Shown one piece after another: positions 8,124 to 15,092 of a stretch of DNA of 42,270 nt. The notes beneath the pieces are model-generated. The model was not told the DNA's origin, did not search any database, and saw nothing but the letters and a program-made list of their open reading frames with translations. The stretch is taken from the IMG/VR virus record IMGVR_UViG_3300044516_001618, positions 1 to 42,270 of that record. The stretch is one strand, 5' to 3'. This stretch comes from a virus. Position 1 is the first letter of the stretch; each line of letters begins with the position of its first letter. The position numbers and the translations under genes are program-made.

Positions 8124-8972
8124 TTAAGTAAAGGTGCTTTTTGGTTTTAAAAGCGATAGTTTCATCTTCTTTTGCGGAGAAGATGTTCCTTCAATCAAAT
8201 CCTTGAATCTAAAATAGCCATCCATCCAATTTTGCGTCAAAGTGTGATAAATCAGACAATCTCCATAATAATTGTTTGTCTGCACATCTTGCTTTGTAAA
8301 ATATTTGTATTTTAAATTTTTATCAAGCACAAAAATCGAACAAGCAAGTTCTTCCCTTCCTTGTGGCGGTTCATTCTTATCAGAAGTAACTTGGTGCAAC
8401 CAATCACCCAATTCATGCGTTCTATCTTTGAGTGCAAGGCATAAATCAAAAACCTTTGTTGCATATTCTTTCAACAAACCTTTATTCCACAAAACCACAC
8501 CACTATTGAATGGTCGCATAGTCGTAGATTTATAGGTCATAGAATATCTTTCACCAAAACAATTCTTATCAGCAACAAAATCATACTCATCAAGCAAATT
8601 GAAAAGATGTGATATATCACCAAAGATAAAAGTGTCGGCATCCAACAACAATGTTTTTTCTTCAGATGCATTAACTAAAAACTTTCGTTGTGCGGAACAA
8701 TAACCTTTCTCCTGACCCATCTGAATGTCGTCTATTACTTTAACATTTACATTCAAACGATTACACAACTCCATAAATTCATTTGTGGTGATCTGTGGGA
8801 TTTTAGCGGCACATTGAAGCAGTCCGCCAATATTACGATTATTTTCGTTATTATCTTTGATGTAAAAAACATCGACTGGAATAGAAGGATTATGCTTACG
8901 CAAGGTTATTAGGCTGCACCTTGCCATAGAAAGATAAAACCAGAATTCATTTACAATATAAACTATTCGCAT
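8124..8972 (-). CDS. GT-A-fold glycosyltransferase (GT8-like)
   Basis: 282 residues. A metal-binding DxD motif is present as LLLDADTFIFGDIS (DAD at 111-113), followed by the acceptor-side FNSGVVLWNKG (155-165) typical of glycogenin/GT8-like enzymes. A C-terminal IYHTLTQNW provides a possible third metal-ligand histidine. It should transfer a sugar from a nucleotide donor; donor and acceptor are unknown. No membrane segment is seen, so it is probably cytoplasmic. There is no ribosome-binding site just before the ATG, but a long inverted repeat lies upstream (8986-9058). With glf and the TPR-glycosyltransferase at 39479 it suggests glycan modification. Confidence 0.75.
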   Translation of the reverse strand: MRIVYIVNEFWFYLSMARCSLITLRKHNPSIPVDVFYIKDNNENNRNIGGLLQCAAKIPQITTNEFMELCNRLNVNVKVIDDIQMGQEKGYCSAQRKFLVNASEEKTLLLDADTFIFGDISHLFNLLDEYDFVADKNCFGERYSMTYKSTTMRPFNSGVVLWNKGLLKEYATKVFDLCLALKDRTHELGDWLHQVTSDKNEPPQGREELACSIFVLDKNLKYKYFTKQDVQTNNYYGDCLIYHTLTQNWMDGYFRFKDLIEGTSSPQKKMKLSLLKPKSTFT

Positions 8973-8985
8973 GTTTTTATATTAT

Positions 8986-9058
8986 GGAGTGGGGGGTTAC
9001 AAAACTGGGCTTTTGAAATTATTATATATATTATCCCGGCAACCTAATACCCCACTCC
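8986..9058 (-). repeat. Long-range inverted repeat in intergenic leader
   Basis: Arms GGAGTGGGG (8986-8994) and CCCCACTCC (9050-9058) are perfectly complementary over 9 bp. A further GGTT (8995-8998) pairs with AACC (9041-9044) and a smaller GGGC/CCC pairing is possible inside. On the minus-strand transcript this would fold the whole leader between the sigma-like gene and the glycosyltransferase. It is G/C-rich against AT-rich surroundings, suggesting a functional RNA structure such as a leader or terminator-like element. Confidence 0.45.
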
Positions 9059-9073
9059 GTTGATTTATAATAG

Positions 9074-9649
9074 CTATTCGCCATTTAAATAATCATATTC
9101 AGAAAGAGAAACCTGACCCGATCTTATTGATTTCTCTCTTGTTATTTTTTTGCCCATACTTTTTTGCCCATTCCAAACAATTGCTTTGCAGTATGTGGAA
9201 AATTTTGTGTCTATTTTCAATCGTTCATTTCTATCTGGTCTAAATTTCTTTGGAACTACAGACTTCACAATCAAATCAAGCATGCGTTCCTGCTTGTATC
9301 CAAACTTCTGTCTGTTCGCACCATGCCTAGTTCTATTGCTCCACAAATCTTGAAGCTTCACTATTATCTTCTTCATGAAGCCATCAATATTGTGCTGATC
9401 TACAGAAGCCAAACACTTCTCAATATATATCTGTCTTTTATAATAAGATCCAGCACGAATGATTGACAATTGCAATTCTTGATTTATATCTTCAAAATCA
9501 TCAGTGTAATTATTTTTTGAATTTTTCTTTTGCAATTGATGTGCTGCGTAATAACAAAGCTTTCCAAAGCACTTAGTAAGATGATCATATTCCAATTGAG
9601 TTATCGGAAACGATTGGCAAATGTTTTTCGGATTCTTTTGATTTTTCAT
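9074..9649 (-). CDS. Sigma-factor-like protein (T4 gp55-type late sigma candidate)
   Basis: 191 residues, close to T4 gp55 (185). Residues 50-70 (DDFEDINQELQLSIIRAGSYY) resemble sigma70 region 2 (the D-L-x-Q-E-G-x-x-x-L-I-x-A-x-x-x-Y pattern), and 147-173 (DTKFSTYCKAIVWNGQKSMG) resemble the F-S-T-Y core of region 2.3-2.4. The two halves are separated by about 75 basic residues. Region 4 is absent, as in gp55. If correct, it would direct host RNA polymerase to late promoters, and TATAAATA-like sites occur in the window. The start overlaps the upstream polymerase gene by 65 bp, supported by an AGGA before the ATG. Assignment is by pattern only. Confidence 0.45.
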   Translation of the reverse strand: MKNQKNPKNICQSFPITQLEYDHLTKCFGKLCYYAAHQLQKKNSKNNYTDDFEDINQELQLSIIRAGSYYKRQIYIEKCLASVDQHNIDGFMKKIIVKLQDLWSNRTRHGANRQKFGYKQERMLDLIVKSVVPKKFRPDRNERLKIDTKFSTYCKAIVWNGQKSMGKKITREKSIRSGQVSLSEYDYLNGE

Positions 9650-10979
9650 TCTTAGTCCTATTTGGCAGTTTAATTGTTTTCATCTCAGTAATTTTTCTTC
9701 CAACAGAGCAAGAAATGCTCATGCTCAAATTTGGAAATAAATTACATTCTGAAACCAACGATTTATGGGAAGCCAAAATAACTTCTTTTAATTTTTCCCT
9801 GTTTGCATAAATCATATACCCGTCATGTACATTATAAGCTATTCTCCCAATACCATTCAAGGATTTGTAAAGACCAATCAATTGATACAAACAATAAATG
9901 GCAGAAGGAGACTGAACTGCAAAATTTCTAGCCCTATAAGACTTATCTTGAAAATGCCTTATTTTGCCACAATAATCCACAACTTTTTTATCGATTTCGG
10001 CTTTGTTCTGGTGATCTTCAATCCACTTGTAGGCTTTAAAAAATATATTTTTAATTCGGTCAACAATTGCTTCTGCGACTTTTATTGGTAATCCAAACTT
10101 CTCTGATATTCCATAAGCACTCATACCATAAAAGACAGGTAAAAATATTTTTTTACATAATGATCTTTTGTCTTCGGAATCACAAGGAGTTTTCAAAATT
10201 TTCTCATAAGCAACTCTGTAGATGTCTTCGCTATCACACAAACCATTTATTTCCTCATCACCAGACAACCAACCCAACATTTTAACTTCCATGCTTTTGT
10301 AATCCATATAAACAAATACGGAATCAAAATCCAAAGGCTTCAATAATTCACGCTGTTCTGGACTTATGACATGCGGAACGAATGATCTTGTGAGAGCCTT
10401 ATAGCAAAGCATTCTTCCATTTTCTTGACCAGTTATGTCATAAAAGGCATGTAGCTTTTCGGTTGTCAATATGCCAATCGTTTCTAGCGAAGGAACTACT
10501 TCCAAAGCTAAGGGAAGATGAACCGACTTATAAATCTTTTGTGTTTTAGACCAATTATCAGAAGACATGACCTTTTTCAATCTTCCCATGAATTCAATCA
10601 TGGTTTTTGGCTTTTCGAGCTTCGTATCTGTGTAGCTTTCCAAAATCTTAAGATCAATGAGTGTTCCCTTAAATTCAATAGTAATCCCATACATTCCCAA
10701 CAAAAACGAAGCTATGACTTTCCAGTTCCAAACAAGTATCTTTTTGCCTTCACAACACAAAGAATTAGAAAAAGCCTTGGAAAATATTCTTGCAGACCAA
10801 TCTCCATCCAAAGGTATCTCATGCGAACCAAAAGAAGAACAAATAAATATCGTGGCTTCTTTAGCCTTTTCTCTGCTCGTAAAGTCCAATACAGCATCCG
10901 TAGCTGAAAGGTAAACAGCCCCTGTTGCTGCATGATCATACAACAGCTTAACAATTTGACTAGGATGCATGGAACTCAT
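9585..10979 (-). CDS. Compact family-A DNA polymerase
   Basis: 464 residues, much shorter than T7 gp5 (704) or Klenow fragment (about 605). The polymerase domain is recognisable: motif A MDYKSMEVKMLGWLSGDEEI (D226, E231), motif B KRSLCKKIFLPVFYGMSAYG (R272, K276, Y289, G290), an RNFAVQSPSA segment (351-360) matching the conserved R-N-x-x-Q/P region, and motif C YNVHDGYMIYA, where the usual HDE is HDG (385-387). The N-terminal 200 residues are only weakly reminiscent of a 3'-5' exonuclease (TLIDLKILESYT) without a clear acidic triad, so proofreading may be lost. It is the most upstream gene of the leftward replication block. Confidence 0.85.
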   Translation of the reverse strand: MSSMHPSQIVKLLYDHAATGAVYLSATDAVLDFTSREKAKEATIFICSSFGSHEIPLDGDWSARIFSKAFSNSLCCEGKKILVWNWKVIASFLLGMYGITIEFKGTLIDLKILESYTDTKLEKPKTMIEFMGRLKKVMSSDNWSKTQKIYKSVHLPLALEVVPSLETIGILTTEKLHAFYDITGQENGRMLCYKALTRSFVPHVISPEQRELLKPLDFDSVFVYMDYKSMEVKMLGWLSGDEEINGLCDSEDIYRVAYEKILKTPCDSEDKRSLCKKIFLPVFYGMSAYGISEKFGLPIKVAEAIVDRIKNIFFKAYKWIEDHQNKAEIDKKVVDYCGKIRHFQDKSYRARNFAVQSPSAIYCLYQLIGLYKSLNGIGRIAYNVHDGYMIYANREKLKEVILASHKSLVSECNLFPNLSMSISCSVGRKITEMKTIKLPNRTKNEKSKESEKHLPIVSDNSIGI

Positions 10980-11154
10980 ACATAAAATCTACCATAGCTT
11001 GAACTTAAATCAATAGAGAAAAGTCGTAACAAAATATTTTTCTACTATTTTTATATCTTTATATTGTAAACCGAGTTGCCGACTTAGTTATCTTGCTGTT
11101 TAATGTATGAATTAAATGAAATTACATACATAATCAATTGAATTGTTTCTGTGT

Positions 11155-11490
11155 TTAAACATATCGTAATTCATTTGATTCAACTGATAACTCATAGTAT
11201 GAATTCTTATGAACATCATAAGATTCCTTGTGTTTTGAACAATTGATACCAATGAAGCCATATAACTCACAGTTGTTCCCATTTCTTGTCTGCAAAATGA
11301 GAGTCGGCTATTTTTGACACAACTGCGGAAGACTTGGCTTTTCGAGCATAACAATGGTTCTCGTTGCACCATTCGTGTTTTTCACTACAAAGACTTACCC
11401 GTCAGGGCTGCTCAAGTTTTTTTCACGGTAAGTTATCGTTGGGGTATCCTCAACAATTACCTAAAGGGGAAGAGTAAGCTTCCGTCTTAG
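11155..11490 (-). pseudogene. Broken Cys/His-rich reading frame (zinc-ribbon-like remnant?)
   Basis: On the minus strand, consecutive segments in different frames look protein-like. One ends VIVEDTPTITYREKNL. The next contains LCSEKHEWCNENHCYARK and stops after KKWEQL. The last runs from about 11300 to the stop at 11157-11155 and contains NNCELYGFIGINCSKHKESY, a spacing like the C-x-n-G-x-C-x-x-H-Y zinc ribbons of phage homing-endonuclease-type proteins. At least two frame changes would be needed to join them, so any gene here is inactivated. The same DNA forms hairpins, so the coding look could be coincidental. Confidence 0.3.
11353..11483. ncRNA. Candidate structured RNA (four hairpins)
   Basis: Stems on the plus strand: AATGGT/ACCATT (11353-11373); ACTTACC(C)GT/ACGGTAAGT (11393-11433, 9 bp with one bulge); GTTGGGG/CCTCAAC with a 3-nt loop (11438-11454, one G-U pair); GGAAG/CTTCC (11468-11483). 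The G-U pair becomes A-C on the other strand, favouring a plus-strand RNA. However, the nearest promoter-like octamer (11492-11499) points leftward. GC content is visibly above the flanks, as often seen for structured RNAs in AT-rich genomes. No match to a known RNA family could be recalled. Confidence 0.4.
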
Positions 11491-11491
11491 T

Positions 11492-11499
11492 TATTTATA
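11492..11499 (-). promoter_or_regulatory. T4-late-like promoter octamer TATAAATA
   Basis: The minus strand reads TATAAATA, identical to the T4 late promoter -10 element recognised by gp55-bound RNA polymerase. It points leftward into the hairpin region and the DNA polymerase gene. Chance occurrence in AT-rich DNA is possible; the gp55-like gene at 9074-9649 makes it more plausible. Confidence 0.35.
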
Positions 11500-11796
11500 G
11501 TTTCTATGACAAGTAGGATTATTATAATTTAGGTAAGATAAAATTGCAATCGATTATTTTGAAAAAATAATTTCATTTTCAATAATCATTTAAAAAACTA
11601 CGAATGTGATTAATCTAATTCTTGTTTTGATAAAAATGAAAGAATTTTTCCAATTACTTAAATGACGATTATCGTAATCAATGCTAACCAAAGTAATAAA
11701 ATAATTTCATTCATTTGTGATATGATACTTTAATCTAAGATAATTTTCAACTAGATAAAATGCCATCTTGAGAAATTTCATTTATAGGGTATGATA

Positions 11797-12486
11797 ATGA
11801 TCGATTTAAAAAAACTAGCTGAGAAATACAAGATGGATGAATTAGAAGTAAAAGCTTTGAAAGTATGTCAAATATGGATGGAAATGAGTAAAAAAATATT
11901 TCCAAGTTATAATCACAATAAATTTGGAAAAGGAGATCCAAGAAAAACTTTAATGTTTAAAGTTTGCTATAAGCTAATTCGTGAAACTTCTGGATTTATA
12001 GGAGATGACGATTATCCATTATATGTTCGAGCGCAATTAGATATATTGAAACATATAAGTTTAGATAAAGGTCATCCACTTATAGAAGTTAATTGTTTGG
12101 TTGGAGATAAAGCTTGGAAACGATGGAAATTATGGAAGAAGAAATATGATACCACTGTTCAAATTAGGTCAAAAACCGCTACAACTAAAGTTAACAATCC
12201 CAAAATCATTGAGGCTCTTAAAAAAACAAAAGAATTTTTTGACTTACATTTTGGAAATAAACCAACTTATGAAAAATTTAAAGAATTTGAAAAAGATGGA
12301 TCGTTATACCGATATGTTAATTTTGGTAAAATATCTCCGTACTATTTAGTTTTGTCTCCATACTTTGAAAAACTTTCTAAAGAATGTGTGATGCAAAAGA
12401 TGAATTTTGATATTCAACTATATAAGACTGGTATAGATGATACTACTTTAGAGCATTTTAAAAATTTATTCATATATGAATTTTAA
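11797..12486 (+). CDS. Hypothetical protein, 229 residues
   Basis: Not recognised. I chose the second of two ATGs because AGGG lies 7 nt upstream of it and only 1 nt from the first. The protein is basic and mostly helical: an N-terminal helical segment (DLKKLAEKYKMDELEVKAL), a middle with DDDYPLYVRAQLDILKH and a tryptophan/lysine cluster (DKAWKRWKLWKKKYD), then a C-terminal part containing KPTYEKFKEFEKDGSLYRY. No membrane segments, signal peptide or catalytic motif are visible. The Trp/Lys cluster would suit nucleic-acid binding, but this is a guess. The end overlaps the converging thioredoxin-like gene by 4 bp. Confidence 0.65.
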   Translation: MIDLKKLAEKYKMDELEVKALKVCQIWMEMSKKIFPSYNHNKFGKGDPRKTLMFKVCYKLIRETSGFIGDDDYPLYVRAQLDILKHISLDKGHPLIEVNCLVGDKAWKRWKLWKKKYDTTVQIRSKTATTKVNNPKIIEALKKTKEFFDLHFGNKPTYEKFKEFEKDGSLYRYVNFGKISPYYLVLSPYFEKLSKECVMQKMNFDIQLYKTGIDDTTLEHFKNLFIYEF

Positions 12487-12929
12487 TCAAGCCAAGATAT
12501 AAAATCACGAATATTCATATATCCTACTTTTCTTTTAATTTCATTTTCATTTTTATCCACAATAATTGTGCAAGGTATGGATTTAACTCCATATTTTCCT
12601 GCAGTACTTTGATTTTTATCAACATTTATTTTAACGATAATTGCATTATGAGATTCCACAGCACTAATTGACCTACTTGAAGTTAATGTATCATGCTCAA
12701 ATTTTTGACACCACACACACCAATTTGCTCCAAAAACAAGAATTATTGATTTGTTTTCTTTTTTTGCTGTTTTTTTCGCATTTTCATAAATGTCATCTTT
12801 TTGAATGACAACATCTTTAGATGTTTGATTTATAGATATATTTTCACTTTTATTTGAATTAGTGTTTCTTGTTAAGAATATCAAAGCAAGACATATAGAT
12901 GCTAAAAAAATATTGATTACATTTTTCAT
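12483..12929 (-). CDS. Exported thioredoxin-like protein
   Basis: 148 residues. A Lys-then-hydrophobic N-terminus (residues 4-20, INIFLASICLALIFL) forms a signal peptide or membrane anchor without a lipobox. The thioredoxin domain has VFGANWCVWCQKFEHDTL with the redox pair C71/C74 (CVWC) and the cis-proline loop SIPCTIIVD (P119). It is nearest in style to the soluble thiol:disulfide domain of DsbD or periplasmic thioredoxin-like (Thioredoxin_7) proteins, so it should reduce or isomerise disulfides outside the cytoplasm. Most phage thioredoxins are cytoplasmic; an exported one may act on envelope proteins. It lies 7 bp downstream of the next minus-strand gene. Confidence 0.8.
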   Translation of the reverse strand: MKNVINIFLASICLALIFLTRNTNSNKSENISINQTSKDVVIQKDDIYENAKKTAKKENKSIILVFGANWCVWCQKFEHDTLTSSRSISAVESHNAIIVKINVDKNQSTAGKYGVKSIPCTIIVDKNENEIKRKVGYMNIRDFISWLD

Positions 12930-12936
12930 TTGACTC

Positions 12937-13737
12937 CTAATATGTCATGAATATTCTAGATATAGATTCTACAATTTCTTTTGTATCTTGAGTCGGAGCA
13001 AAATATTCATCCCATTCAGATGGTTGAACTTTCCATGAATGTTGCCTTATTGTTGAATCTATATTGTATCCCCAACAACGAATTAATCCTTTTTTTTGAT
13101 TCCACGATAAGTCTATATTAAATTGTTCTGCTCTACCACCAGTAGGAGCTTCAACGCCATGTCCTCTAAATTCAAAAACATATTTGTGATAGTTTTCACT
13201 CTTCTTGTACATCCCAATTGGAAACATACAATAAGATGGAAATACCTTTCTTACATTGTTAAAAATTTTTAGAGATAATTTATCAAATCCTTCAAATTGA
13301 ACATTTGGAGAATCAATAAGCTGTTCATTTAAATTAACTAGATAATTGTGGATTTCAGAAGCATATATTTCTTCTCTTGTATTATGATATCCTTCATCCA
13401 AAGGAAATACTTTTTTGCAAATCCAAGCACTTTCACCAACAGCATCAATAACTTTTCTTCTAGCAATAATCTTGTAAGAACCCAAAGGAGTTAATTGTAA
13501 TTGCAATGCACCAGCTTCATCGCCCCATTCTATAAGGTTTTGAAATTTGGGGTTTGCTATATAATTTCCAATTTCTGGTGTAGAAAGTAATTCTGAAATA
13601 ATTTTGCTTGAACTAATAGTATTAATGGGCATATTGCCTTCAGATGGCTTAGTTCCACCAGCTGGTTTTTTTAATCTTTCACCAAATCCAAAGTCAGCCC
13701 ATTCTTTTAAGCTGATAAATTTTTTGAAGCTATACAT
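12937..13737 (-). CDS. Hypothetical protein with capsid-targeting-like N-terminus
   Basis: 266 residues from the ATG at 13737; longer in-frame versions would run into the divergent gene. Family not recognised. The first residues MYSFKKFISLKEW resemble the T4 capsid-targeting sequence (MKTYQEFIAEA), and LKE matches the (L/I)-x-E cleavage pattern of the T4 prohead protease. The remainder is a mixed alpha/beta protein with FEFRGHGVEAPTGG and RCWGYNIDSTIRQHSW segments and a Gly/Pro-rich linker at 20-35. No signal peptide. If the N-terminus is a real targeting signal, it would be packaged in the capsid and injected with the DNA. Confidence 0.6.
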   Translation of the reverse strand: MYSFKKFISLKEWADFGFGERLKKPAGGTKPSEGNMPINTISSSKIISELLSTPEIGNYIANPKFQNLIEWGDEAGALQLQLTPLGSYKIIARRKVIDAVGESAWICKKVFPLDEGYHNTREEIYASEIHNYLVNLNEQLIDSPNVQFEGFDKLSLKIFNNVRKVFPSYCMFPIGMYKKSENYHKYVFEFRGHGVEAPTGGRAEQFNIDLSWNQKKGLIRCWGYNIDSTIRQHSWKVQPSEWDEYFAPTQDTKEIVESISRIFMTY

Positions 13738-13767
13738 AATTATATATAGATTAACAAAAGGATAAAA

Positions 13768-14040
13768 ATGAAACGATTTAAAGTTTGGATTGAAGCAAAA
13801 CAAGAAAAATTAAAAGATTATTTAGATGTTGTTTTAAATTCTCTTAATTTAGACACAAAAAAAGGAGCATCTACGCCAATAGATTCTTTAAATCAACAAA
13901 ATCTAATGGCTAAATTAGAAAATTTGGAAGTTTATAAATTGTTGCCTACAAAAACAAAAGATTTGATTCGTAAAAAAATTGAAAGCGATAATAAAGGCAC
14001 AGTTCTTGATATTATAAAAACAATGGCTGGATATCAATAA
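13768..14040 (+). CDS. Small hypothetical protein with capsid-targeting-like N-terminus
   Basis: 90 residues, basic and helical, unknown family. Begins MKRFKVWIEAKQEKL, again the M-x-x-F-x-x-W/F-I pattern. The rest is two helical segments joined by a polar linker (KKGASTPIDSL). A ribosome-binding site (AAAGGA) precedes the ATG. It is divergent from the 12937-13737 gene with a 30-bp gap and overlaps the end of the following minus-strand gene by 7 bp. Confidence 0.6.
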   Translation: MKRFKVWIEAKQEKLKDYLDVVLNSLNLDTKKGASTPIDSLNQQNLMAKLENLEVYKLLPTKTKDLIRKKIESDNKGTVLDIIKTMAGYQ

Positions 14041-14798
14041 GATTGTGCAATAATATCAATTAACTTTCTATTAAACAATGTTCTTTTAGCTAAATCATTT
14101 TTCATGGGTGTCTCAGTTGTCAAATATGGAAAACCCATGTCGTGAATTCCATTTTCAATAGAACATTTGTGTTTAGGCTCTGATTCTATTCTTTGTTTTT
14201 TTGGATGAGATATCAAACCATTAATGCATTTATCGCCATGTATTTCTCCATCAAGTATGGGAAAATAAGACGATGCTTCTCTTACGCATTTATCCCAAAG
14301 AGGTTTTTTATCTTCGTCTGAGTAGTAAGAATAAAAACCATCTGTAGATTCATCTTCATGTAGTGTCCAGAATAAAGATGGCTTCATTTTCTTCGCCAAT
14401 TCTAGAATACTTTTAACTTCTGGTTGTTTTATACGATGACACATATCTCGATTCAAATCGTTCCCCTCATCAGTAAATCTGTTATTGGATATAAATCCAG
14501 TTGGATTTAGAATAGGAAAAAACTCAAGTGTTATATCTTTGGGAAATTTACCTCTTGATAAGTAATCGATAATTCCAGTGATTCCACCTATTTCATTACC
14601 ATGAATTCCACCGACTATAAAAATTGATTTTGATTTGTCGGGATTAATGGTGGCTCTGTATATTGGAAAATTATTTTCACAAAGAGTTACCAATTTAACT
14701 TTTGGAGTGCATCGAACAAGCCTAGAAACATAGGCATCATAACGATTCGAATCAGATTTAAAAAATTCTTTGAATTGCATATTTTTATTTATGAACAT
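14034..14798 (-). CDS. Aspartoacylase/M14-type zinc carboxypeptidase-like hydrolase
   Basis: Up to 254 residues. Zinc ligands of the M14/AstE-AspA fold are visible: GGIHGNE (H66, E69), NDLNRD with the substrate-binding arginine R118, and a third ligand in WTLHED (H147). YLTTETP near residue 229 offers the catalytic glutamate. Members hydrolyse N-acyl amino acids or C-terminal residues of peptides, including peptidoglycan cross-bridges. The start is uncertain: ATG at 14798 follows AAAGG closely, while ATG at 14780 gives MQFKEFFKS, again like a capsid-targeting peptide. No signal peptide. It could be cytoplasmic or virion-packaged. Confidence 0.75.
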   Translation of the reverse strand: MFINKNMQFKEFFKSDSNRYDAYVSRLVRCTPKVKLVTLCENNFPIYRATINPDKSKSIFIVGGIHGNEIGGITGIIDYLSRGKFPKDITLEFFPILNPTGFISNNRFTDEGNDLNRDMCHRIKQPEVKSILELAKKMKPSLFWTLHEDESTDGFYSYYSDEDKKPLWDKCVREASSYFPILDGEIHGDKCINGLISHPKKQRIESEPKHKCSIENGIHDMGFPYLTTETPMKNDLAKRTLFNRKLIDIIAQSY

Positions 14799-14816
14799 TT
14801 ACCTTTATAATTTAGC

Positions 14817-15092
14817 ATGCGAAGCAAAAAAAGCAAAAAACAGATAAAAAAACTTTCCGACAAGAGTTGTTATTTTTGTCGAGAAAGCGATTATGATCTT
14901 CTAGATGTGCATCGTATAATTGAAGGAAAAGATGGTGGAAAATACCATGAAATGAACACAATAACAGTTTGCTGTTTATGTCACAGAAAAATCCACTCAG
15001 GTAAAATTAAAGTTTTTAGAAAGTATACAACAACTTTAGGAAGAATTGTTCTTCATTTTGAAGATGAAAATGGCGAAGAAAAATTTGAATGA
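14817..15092 (+). CDS. Small HNH-type endonuclease-like protein
   Basis: 91 residues. A zinc site C18-x2-C21 pairs with C52/C53-x-C55. The HNH core is visible as LLDVHRI (H32), a central NTITVCCLCH and a terminal histidine H60 (RKIHSG). The N-terminus is a Lys-rich tail likely to bind DNA. HNH proteins of this size in phages are either nicking/homing endonucleases or terminase-associated nucleases; nothing here shows which. Only 18 bp separate it from the divergent hydrolase gene, and no ribosome-binding site is seen, so translation initiation is unusual. It converges with the next gene without a gap. Confidence 0.75.
   Translation: MRSKKSKKQIKKLSDKSCYFCRESDYDLLDVHRIIEGKDGGKYHEMNTITVCCLCHRKIHSGKIKVFRKYTTTLGRIVLHFEDENGEEKFE

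Larger units (their letters stand above)
10980..11796. other. Divergent intergenic region (about 0.8 kb)
   Basis: No intact gene was found. It separates leftward replication genes from rightward genes. The part from about 11310 to 11490 is GC-richer than its flanks and holds four hairpins; a broken Cys/His-rich reading frame overlaps it on the minus strand; 11500-11796 is strongly AT-rich with many short A/T palindromes. Such a region could hold early promoters or a replication origin; that is inference. Confidence 0.6.

Noticed and set aside
11314-11319. TTGACA as a -35 box for the candidate RNA
   Set aside because: No acceptable -10 element at 16-18 bp; the nearest A/T hexamer is about 27 bp away.
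11112-11372. 86-codon minus-strand frame in the divergent gap
   Set aside because: No ribosome-binding site and no recognisable composition; neighbouring frames look more protein-like, so I treat the area as RNA or remnant.
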